DNA of 64,000 nt from Clarkia xantiana subsp. parviflora (lineage: Eukaryota > Streptophyta > Magnoliopsida > Myrtales > Onagraceae). The stretch lies in the NCBI GenBank assembly GCA_036873135.1, contig JAPTYO010000007.1, positions 25,216,763 to 25,280,762 on the forward strand. Reading direction: 5' to 3'. Shown here piece after piece: positions 55,550 through 64,000 of this stretch. Made by a program: the position numbers and the translations under genes. Every line of letters begins with the position of its first letter. Positions within the stretch are counted from its first letter, which is position 1. The notes beneath the pieces are model-generated. The model was given only the letters and a program-made list of their open reading frames with translations. It had not been told where the DNA came from and ran no database searches.

Positions 55550-58500
55550 CACATACATCACCCTCTCTACATGCATCCTTATGATAACACTAGTTTAAGC
55601 TTCGTTTCCACTAAGTTTGCTAGTTTTGATGACTATCATATGTGGAGTAGAGTCATGTTTATCGCCTTGCATGGAAAGAACAAGTTAGGTTTCGTGAATG
55701 GTAGCCATAGTCGTGATAAGTTTGATCATTCTCTGCATGATCTGTGGGATAGATGCGATATGGTTGTTTTTTTTGCTGGATCTTGAGTTATGTTTCTCGT
55801 GACCTTACTAATAATATCATGTATCAAACTAGTGTTCACCTTACTTGGAACGATCTTAAAACCCGTTTTGACAAGAAAAATGACCGCAGAACTTATCAAC
55901 TGATAGAGATATTATTCTCTGTAGGCAGGGTCTCGATGATGTTACTTCATTTTTCACCAAACTTAAGTTTCTCTGGGCTGAGTTTGATTCCGTGTGTGTG
56001 TTGCCTTTCATTCCTGGTAATGATTTTTCACTTAGATCACAAGGAAAACAAACGTCTCTTTCAGTTGCTCATGGGTTTAAATGATAACTTCTCTTCCATT
56101 AGAAGCCAACTTTTACTGTTGGATCCTTTTCCTTCTGTGAACCAAGTTTACAACATGTTGATTCAAGAAGAGAGTCATCATACTGCTTCTTCTGATATCT
56201 CTTCAAACCCCCTCACTAGAAATGCTGGTTTAACATTGAGAAACCTAAATGTGTTCTTAATCTAAATTTGGAATGTGACTTTTGTCACAAGAAAGGGCAA
56301 GTAACTGAGAGATGATATGCTAAAGGTTGTGAATATTGCAGGAGAAATGGGCATGTTATGGATAAATGTTTCAAGTATAGGGACTTTCTCAAATGAAAGG
56401 GGTCTGTTCTTAAGAGTAATGCTGCCTCCTCTGTGACTGGTAGCATTCTTAATGAACCCCAAGTCCCACCTCTCAGTGCTTTTCCTTCCTCTTCTGAGAT
56501 CAATTAGAGTCTAATTACCTTTACTCTCAACCAATTTGAGGAGTTTATTCAGACCATGGGGCATGTTAGTTCTTCTGTAGCTCCTGGTTTGTCATCTTCT
56601 CAGTCTGTTCATGCCAATTCTGCTGGTATATATCTTTCCAGTTTCCAATATTTCAAATGATCTTTCTAACTATTGGATTTGACTCTGGTGCCACCAATCA
56701 TATGACAAATCGTTTAGACTGGCTCAACAATTTCAAAACTGTTATAGGCCTAAAAGTTCAATTACCCAATAGTCATTATTGCAATGCATCTGGAATTGGC
56801 TCCCACTCTATTTTTGAAAATCTGAATATTCATGATATCTTATACCTCCCTGATTTTAAATATAACCTTATTTACGTTTCAAAATTGGTTAAAGACATGA
56901 ATTGTTCAGTTACTTTCATTTCCAATTATGATTTTCTAAAGGACCTCTTAAATGTGAGGGTCTTGGGGAGTGGCACTGCTAATTATGGACTTTTTTTTTC
57001 ATTCTAAAACCTCATTGCAATAAGAAATCCTATGTTGGTCTGCAAGCCACCATCAATAATGTTCATTTATGGCACATGAGGTTTGGTCATGCTTCTAGCA
57101 AAGCTATTTAGCATATTGATTTTCTTAGTTTTCTTAAAAACATCGCTTCTGATGTTCATGATTGTATGATTTGCCCTCAGACAAATATTGTTAGACCAAA
57201 CTTTCCTATTTCAGATTCTAAAGTTGATTCCATATTTAACTTAGTGCATGCTGATGTCTGGGAACCCTACCATTCTGTTACTCATGATTATAAAAAATAT
57301 TTTCTCACATTGGTTGATGATTTTTCTAGAGTTACATGTGTGCATTTATTACAGTTCAAATCTGACGTTCCTCAAATTTTAAAATCCTTAATTGCCATGA
57401 TTCAAAACCAAATAAGAAAATCAAGATTTTCATACCAGACAATGGTGGAGAATTTATTAATGAGCAAGTTTGTGCATTATTTTTAAACTTGGGGATCATC
57501 CATCAATCCAGTTGTTCTTACACCCCTCGATAAAATGGTAGGGTTGAACGCAAACATAGGCATCTTCTAGAGGTTGCTAGAGCTTTAAAATTGCAATGTC
57601 ATATTCCTAATAAATTATGGGGATAATGCATTCTTACTTCTTGTTATATTATAAATTTACTGCCTACTCCTATTCTGAATGAAAAATATCTTTTACAAGT
57701 ACTAAAAAGATCACCAATTAGTATCCATCACTTAAGGATTTTTGGCTTTCTCTGTTTTGCAAATAATATAGTAGTTTCAGATAAATTTGCTTCAAGAGCT
57801 ATTCCAAGGGAAACACATTATATGATTTGATCAATGATAAATTCTTTGTTAGTAGAGATGTTGTTTTTATGGAAACTGTATTTCCCTTTACCTCCAGAAA
57901 ACTTGATATGTTACCTATTTTCTTTGATCAGCCACCCTTATGTGAAGCCAATGATTTAATCCCTTTTGATTTTAACAGATATGAGACAACCGATAATCTT
58001 GGCAATTTCGATAATGAGGTTTCCCATAATGATGATGTTATTGTTCAGGATATCCCTTCAAATAATGAAATTGATCATGTTTCTGATGAAGTTCATGATG
58101 AGCAGGTTACACCAGATGATGAAATTTTTGTGGTGTCTGATGATCATGTTTCATCTTCTGATCACTCTTCTGTGATTAAGGTGACCAGAACTGGTCGTGC
58201 AGTTAGACCCCCATTTTGGCAACAATTTTATGATATGGGTAATTCTTATTTGATTTATCCAATTAGCAATCATATCTGTTATGATAAGTTGTCTGACCAT
58301 TTCAGATGTTATGTTAGTTCTATTTCCAAGATTTATGAGCCCAGGAACTTTAAGCAAGCTGCTAAAGATCCTATCTGGATTGCAGCAATGGAGGATGATG
58401 TTAAGGCCCTTGAAGATAATAGAACCTTTAACATTGTTCCTCTTCCACCATGTAAAGTTCCTATTGGATCTAAATAGGTTTATCGCATCAAATACAAAAC

Positions 58501-59945
58501 TGATGGTAATATAGAAAGATTCAAAGCAATGCTTGTTGCTAAGGCGTTTAAATAAATAATTGGTATTGATTACAATGAAACATTTTCACATGTTGCAAAA
58601 ATGAACACTCTCAGGACAGTTCTTGCCTTGTCTTCTATCAATAGTTGACTTGTATACCAGATGGATGTGTATAATGCTTTTTTACAAGAAAATCTTTTTT
58701 AGGAAGTTTACATTCTATTCCACCTGGTTTTGATAAGCAAAATAAAAATCTCGTGTGTCACTTGAAGAAATCTTTATATGGCCTGAAGCAAACTTTTAGG
58801 CAATGAAATATTAAAATGACTGATGCTTTGGTGACAACAGGATATGTTCAATCTAACCTTGATTATTCTATGTTTACAAAAAGGGTGGGACCTGACTTTG
58901 TAATACTACTCATCTATGTTGATGATTTACTGATTACTAGAAATAGTTCTTTTCTGGTTCATGATTTAAAATCTGTTTTGGAGAGCAATTTTAAAATGGG
59001 ATCTTGGTGACTTGAAATATTTTTTGGGTATAGAAGTTGCCAGATCCTCTGATGACATTGTTTTATGTCAACATAAGTATGCTCTTGAGTTAATCTCTGA
59101 GGTTGGATTGACTGGATGCAAACCTTCCAATACTCCTATGAATTGAACTTGAAACTGACAAATGTTGAATATGATACTCCTTTAGATGTTAATTCAACAT
59201 AAGCAGTTTTAGATGATATCATTTATTATAGGAGGATTATTGGGAAGTTATTTTACTTGACTATAATGAGACATGACATATCTTTTTTTAGTTCAGTATC
59301 TGAGTCAATTTTTAAAATTTCCAAAGCTATCTCACTATAATGTTGCTTTGAGAGCTATTAGGTATATCAAAGTTGAACCTGGAAATGGTATATATTGTTG
59401 TTTTCAACCTCTACACTTGTTCCGTATGCTTATTCTGATTCAGATTGGGGTAGTAACATTGCTGGAGAATTTCTCACATTGTTGATCGTAAATATGTTTC
59501 TGGGTACATTGTTTGCATTGGTAAGTCCCCTGTGTCCTGGAAAGTTAAGAAACATGCCACTATTTCTCGTTCTTCTGCAGAAGCTGAGTATATCATCATG
59601 GGTAAGATTTTGACTGAGTTGATTTGGCTCAGTAGACTGCTTTCTGAACTTGGCTATCCTCATTCTGGTCCAATTTCATTATTCTGTGACAATAAGGCTG
59701 TCATACAGATCACATCTAATCATGTTTTCCATGAACGAACTAAACATATTGATATTGAGTGTCATTTTTTGCGTGATATGTTTGTCAAGGGTTTTGTGCA
59801 GTCTAGGTACATCAAGTCTGAAGACCAACTAGCTGACATGCTCACCAAGTCACTGGCTGACCCTCACCATCATTATTTGTCATCTAAAATTGAAATGATG
59901 AACATTTTTCAAGGAAGAGCTGCTGATGAAGATCAGGCACTTTAG
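55550..59945 (+). pseudogene. Copia-3 gag-pol remnants
   Basis: Broken polyprotein. Gag: 55571-55786 (FDDYHMWSRVM, KNKLGFVNGS) and 55753-56265 in a shifted frame. Two zinc knuckles lie near 56275-56380. Protease DSGATNHMT is near 56668. GAG-pre-integrase LWHMRFGHAS is near 57067. Integrase fragments run 57166-57690 (HADVWEPY; a stop sits at the Gln of the PQQNG-like motif). RT fragments run 58280-59300 with YVDDLLIT near 58915. RNase H runs about 59440-59945 (SSAEAEYI, CDNKAVIQI). Stops include TAG near 58476 and several TAA/TGA in RT. It cannot make a functional protein. Confidence 0.88.
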
Positions 59946-59996
59946 GATGTTATAACTTGAGGTGGTGGTTTTGGTGTCTTCAAGTTTGAAGGGGAG

Positions 59997-60343
59997 TATT
60001 GGGAAGTTCATGGACCATTATATCAAGCTTGAAGACTTTAGTCTAGTTTTGTTAGTTCCTTATTAGTTATGTATCTTTTACTATTTTTTGTTGTATTGTT
60101 TTATTTCTGTTGGGACCTTTTTGTTATTCTTTGGAACATTGGTTACTAGTTTGTACTTGTAAAACGCTCATACACTATTTGAGGTCTAGGATTCAAGTGC
60201 AGAAGGATCAGATGAAGGAATTCACTCGACGATGCCTGGAAACGCTATCTCTTCTCTCTTTTATGCGCTCTGCTAGTGTTTGGTCCTTGCTGGTCCAAAT
60301 TCGATTATGTTGCTTTCGATCACTTTGATTCTGGAGTTTATCA
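59997..60343 (+). repeat. 3' LTR of Copia-3
   Basis: 347 bp, TATTGGGAAG to GTTTATCA. It aligns with 54935-55279 with about 36 differences by eye. Confidence 0.9.
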
Positions 60344-62499
60344 TTATCTATGTTTTTTTTAATATATTTGAGTCGACAAACTAACACTGACTTATTCGGT
60401 CTAGCCTGATTATACTAGTCAAACACGATTCATTAAGCAGTATACTCTTTTACTAGAACCGGACCACCTGTGTGGCCGGCTCACGGTCCTATCTGGTCCA
60501 GTTTTCGAAACAATTACATGAAATGTATATAAAAGCTAGAAATATATTACTCATGTTCAATCTAAATTTTTATTATACTAGGCCCAAATGATGAAAGAAA
60601 AAAAACCAGTCAGATCTAGTTGGACTTGTGAAGACAAATCACTCGGTTTAAGCGTGATGGAATCACTCAGGTACATGCATAGCATTCACTGAACGTGAAT
60701 TCGAATTCTAAATAATAGGTTACAGAAAGGAGCATCATTGAAGTAATTGATTATCGAAGAACACATGATTTATACATGTCCCCAAAACACAAGGAAGCCT
60801 TTCATTTGGAATCGATTCGTACAGAAAGACGCCGAAGATTGTTTACGAGAAGACCAGGCATGGCAGTCCAAGCATCATTGTCGACATCCCTTTATAATTA
60901 TATTATAATTGCTAATTGATCACTGCTTATATATATATCTGAATAGTGTAAGTAAAACGAATCTACTAAACATACAGTAATTAAATTCACTAATAGTTAT
61001 ATATGTAAATATTTTTTTTAAAGCGGACAAAACGTTTACCAAAAAAAGAAGCGGATAAAACAAAACTCTTTTCTAGTTTATTTTAAATATAGTTTTTTAG
61101 ATTAGGTTTTTATTTGAACAAATTAATTTTTAAAATAATAGAAAAATGAAGGTTAATTAAATAATATGCATGGGTAAAATTGAAGAGATAAAATGATGGC
61201 TTAATAATTAAATTGCTGCATGAAATTTGCTCCAATAAACAAATCTTTATTTTATTTTTTTAATTAAAACTGGAAATCAAAATTAGAAATTTCAGAACAA
61301 ATTATTAGATTATTATAATTTTCGTCAAATTGAACATGATTAAAGCAAATGCTGGCTAAGCAGGTCTTTTGTTGTGTAATTAATTTGGACTCACTAAGAA
61401 ATTGAAAACACTGTTGAAATTGTGTGAAGTTTCAATTAAACGTTCAATTGATAGTAATTTGGTACAATATTTTCAATTTATTGACGAATACATCATGAGT
61501 ACACACATCTAAATACCACACGTAACCGAGACATGCTCATTTTCTATTCAATTTGACGGAAATTATAACATATTGTAACAATTTGCTCAAAAATAAAAAA
61601 TTCAAGTAGTAAATTTAAATTTTAAAAAATTAAAATTCAAGTAACAATCAATAATTGCATCTAACAATTTTACAAAAAAAAAAAAAAGCATCTAACACTA
61701 GAAATTAAGTTGGGAATGAGATTGAGATACGGTATTATTATTTATATATTGGTTGTATAATGCATACGCCGTAAACCCGACCTCGGTCTTCGTATGGGGT
61801 GTAATATAACATTTGATTAATAAGTCATTCAGTTGCAATTTGCAAACAAGAAACAACCTGTGTCAACTTAGCATCCTCCTTTCCATCTCACTATAAAAAA
61901 TGATATATACCATACTATATATATATATACATATATAAAAGTAAAGCCTTAGTTTTTCTAGGTTCTAATATTTATTATAAAAATGTTTTGGCTAAAAGAA
62001 AACCTCTAAATATATATATATATATATATAATTGGCAGAATATAATAATAATAAACAATTAATGGCTCGCAACTCAAAGCTGCAGCTCTTTAAAAACAAC
62101 TGCAGCTCCAGTCTACTGTAATTGTATACTGTAGTTATTACCTTGCTGTTTTTTTTTTCTTATATATAAATGATAAATTCCTTGCTAGCATCCTCCTTTC
62201 AATTTTCAAGACACTAACGTGATTTAAACTAGTTTTACGTATAATTAATAGATAAATCGCAGAACTGATAGATCATATTATGTGGTTTGTTCTTAATCAT
62301 TATTATCATTAATGAAGTGCCGTTCTTTAAAACAATATATTTATGACGTTATCTACACATTATATTATATATATATATATATAATAATAAATATAAAAAG
62401 TAAATAAGTAAGATTCCAAATTAACCCGTACATCACATGAATCAAATAGATTTTTCGTTTTCTTTTAATTTAATAATGATCAAAACTGAGAGCTTCCTC
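60344..62499. other. Intergenic region upstream of ABCB19
   Basis: AT-rich, with a second copy of MITE family B near 61280-61640 and TA microsatellites at about 61917-61938, 62007-62030 and 62364-62384. It should include the ABCB19 promoter. No gene seen. Confidence 0.45.
61280..61640. mobile_element. Long-TIR MITE, family B copy 2
   Basis: Left part ATAATTTTCGTCAAATTGAA and right part TTCAATTTGACGGAAATTAT are inverted copies. Internal words (TTTCAAT, CTCATTTTCTAT) resemble copy 1 at 23300-23790. Borders are approximate. Confidence 0.55.
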
Positions 62500-62506
62500 T
62501 ATAAAG
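62500..62506 (+). promoter_or_regulatory. ABCB19: TATA box of ABCB19
   Basis: TATAAAG in the context CTCTATAAAGTAG, about 265 bp before the start codon and followed by a CT-rich leader, a usual arrangement for a plant core promoter. Confidence 0.6.
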
Positions 62507-62682
62507 TAGTTGAGATTGTTCAAGCCAATTTCTCCTCAAGCTCTGATTTTCTCCACTTCCTTTGACCGCTAGTCTCTGTCCCTCCTCCACACTTCTCTCT
62601 CTACTCCAGTCACTACAAAGCCACTCTTCTCAACACCGGCTGTACTCTCACAGTCTCACCCCAAAGCTCAGATCTTTCTTCA

Positions 62683-62700
62683 ATGGCGAACTTCAAATGA
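62683..62700 (+). promoter_or_regulatory. Short uORF in the ABCB19 leader
   Basis: ATG at 62683 opens a five-codon ORF (MANFK) closed by TGA at 62698-62700, 65 bp before the main ATG. It lies downstream of the TATA box, so it is probably in the mRNA. Its effect on translation is inferred only. Confidence 0.45.
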
Positions 62701-62765
62701 TCATTATAACACCTCCTTCACTAACCCTTTAATACATTAACAAGAAAGATTGAGTTTTATTCAAA

Positions 62766-64000
62766 ATGGCAGAAGCAGCAGCAGAGCCCAAACCGCCGCC
62801 CTTGCCGGAAGCAGAGAAGAAGAAGGAACAGAGCCTCCCTTTCTTCCAGCTCTTCTCCTTCGCCGACAAGTACGATTGGCTTCTGATGGCATGCGGAACC
62901 TTGGGCGCCATTATTCACGGCTCCTCCATGCCCGTCTTCTTCCTCCTTTTTGGCCAGATGGTTAATGGGTTCGGCCAGAACCAGTCCGATTTGCAGAAAA
63001 TGACCGACGAAGTATCCAAGGTCCGATTTTTACACCAAAAATCTTCAATCAAGATCCCAGATCTTCAAATTTTTAATCTTTGTTGCCATTTTTTTTTAAA
63101 TGCAGTATGCGCTCTACTTTGTGTATCTGGGTTTGGTGGTCTGCGTATCGTCATATGCAGGTATGGGCAAATGGGTCGTTTCCTTTTGCGGCAATTAGTT
63201 GGTTTCTTTTCAAATGTTGATGGGTGTTTGTTGGGACAGAGATTGCATGTTGGATGTACAGCGGAGAGAGACAGGCGAGTACGTTGAGGAAGAAATATCT
63301 GGAAGCAGTGTTGAAGCAAGACGTGGGATACTTCGACACCGATGCCAGAACCGGCGATATTGTCTTCAGTGTTTCAACGGACACTCTACTTGTTCAGGAC
63401 GCCATCAGTGAAAAGGTCCAGATTGCCCCTATCTCTCTTCTCCTCTCCTCTCCTAACAAGCAAACCTAGCATCGCTATAATGGCGGAGTGACGTAAATTC
63501 TGATTTCAACTGTTCAATTAAAAAAAAGTTCGATTAACCTAACAAAGCATCGATTTTTTTGTTCTTTTGTGTTTTGGGTAACGAAGGAAGCGATTACTTG
63601 AGAAATCTTAGGAAACATTTTTTTTTCTTATGAATTTGAGGTTCAAAGCATGGATTTTTGGGTTGGAAATTCCCTTCGTAAACGAAGAACCCTAATCTTT
63701 TATCAGTTTCTGGGGGGACCCATTTATATATTCTTGCTACTTTGACTACTGATGAAGGAAAGGTCGAATCTTTCTTGACATCTTGATTTTCTGCAATTGA
63801 CTCTGTTTCTGCTTCTTTTTTTTCGCTCTAAATTGGTAGGTTGGGAATTTCATACACTACATATCGACGTTTTTGGCCGGACTGGTGGTTGGTTTTGTGT
63901 CGGCATGGCGGCTGGCGTTGCTCAGCATTGCCATTATCCCAGGCATTGCTTTCGCCGGAGGACTTTATGCTTATACCCTCACCGGACTCACATCCAAGAG
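62766..64000 (+). CDS. ABCB19: ABCB19-type auxin efflux ABC transporter (5' part)
   Basis: The N-terminal part of a full-size B-type ABC transporter; the gene runs off the window. Exons: 62766-63020, 63106-63160, 63240-63415 and 63840 to beyond 64000, with GT..AG introns in matching phases. The protein starts MAEAAAEPKPPPLPEAEKKK, then EQSLPFFQLFSFADKYDW and the first transmembrane helix (GTLGAIIHGSSMPVFFLLFG). It continues with VYLGLVVCVSSYAEIACWMY (helix 2), the intracellular loop with LEAVLKQDVGYFDTDARTGD, then VSTDTLLVQDAISEKVGNF and helices 3-4 (FLAGLVVGFVSAWRLALLS). This matches ABCB19/PGP19/MDR1 closely, including HGSSMPVFFLLFGQMVNGFG. Known: ABCB19 exports auxin from cells, aiding rootward transport in stems and tropisms; ABCB1 is a less likely alternative. 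Nucleotide-binding domains lie outside the window. Confidence 0.95.

Larger units (their letters stand above)
54935..60343 (+). mobile_element. Ty1/copia LTR retrotransposon (Copia-3), old and inactive
   Basis: LTRs 54935-55279 and 59997-60343 differ by roughly 10%. The 3' LTR has lost the canonical TG (now TA). The primer-binding site TGGTATCAGAGC is at 55280-55291 and the purine tract GAAGGGGAG precedes the 3' LTR. All Copia domains are recognisable in order but carry many stops and frameshifts. No clear TSD remains. It is related to Copia-2, sharing for example QMDVYNAFLQ in RT. Confidence 0.92.

Noticed and set aside
54930..60348. Target duplication of Copia-3
   Set aside because: The flanks TATTC and TTATC are similar but not identical; at this age no TSD can be claimed.
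1..64000. CRISPR arrays, operons and bacterial signals
   Set aside because: The sequence is eukaryotic, with introns and plant retroelements; tandem repeats here lack spacers.

Overview
This is a window of plant nuclear DNA, most likely from a eudicot. It has AT-rich intergenic sequence, intron-bearing genes with GT..AG borders, two genes of the plant-specific ZF-HD/MIF family, and many plant-type transposons. No organellar block, rRNA or tRNA gene was seen.

Four host genes are visible. At the left edge (+) is the 3' part of a NIP aquaporin. Its residues and NPA-to-NPA spacing fit the NIP2/Lsi1 silicic-acid channel group. At 18.4-19.3 kb (-) is an intronless zinc-finger homeodomain (ZHD) gene. 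At 25.1-25.4 kb (-) is a mini zinc finger (MIF) gene, the homeodomain-less relative and potential antagonist of ZHD proteins. At the right edge (+) are the first four exons of an ABCB19-type auxin efflux transporter, cut by the window end.

Most of the rest is mobile DNA. (1) 3742-16465 is a complete but degraded Ty3/gypsy element of Tat type with TSD GAGCG. It has lost much of its RT and part of its integrase, and carries 26 tandem ~27-bp repeats before the 3' LTR. (2) Nested in its integrase on the opposite strand (8251-13993, TSD CTCCG) is a young Copia element with 276-bp LTRs, an intact 1481-aa polyprotein and unusual TA..TA LTR ends. (3) 35098-41228 (+) is a second young Copia, 358-bp LTRs, TSD TGAGG, spoiled by one stop codon. 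(4) 54935-60343 (+) is an old Copia full of stops and frameshifts. (5) 45233-50323 is a Mutator-like element with ~77-bp terminal inverted repeats around a FAR1-like transposase gene. That gene is interrupted by a 653-bp hAT MITE (8-bp TSD) and one stop codon. (6) Several small TIR elements, foldback elements with GC-rich cores, and Helitron ends fill the remaining space.

The ZHD and MIF genes may work together, since MIF proteins are known to bind ZHD proteins non-productively. The NIP and ABCB19 genes are independent membrane transport genes. Counting LTR differences by eye gives an order of insertion from old to recent: Copia-3 (roughly 10% divergence), gypsy (about 2.7%), Copia-1 (2/276), Copia-2 (1/358).
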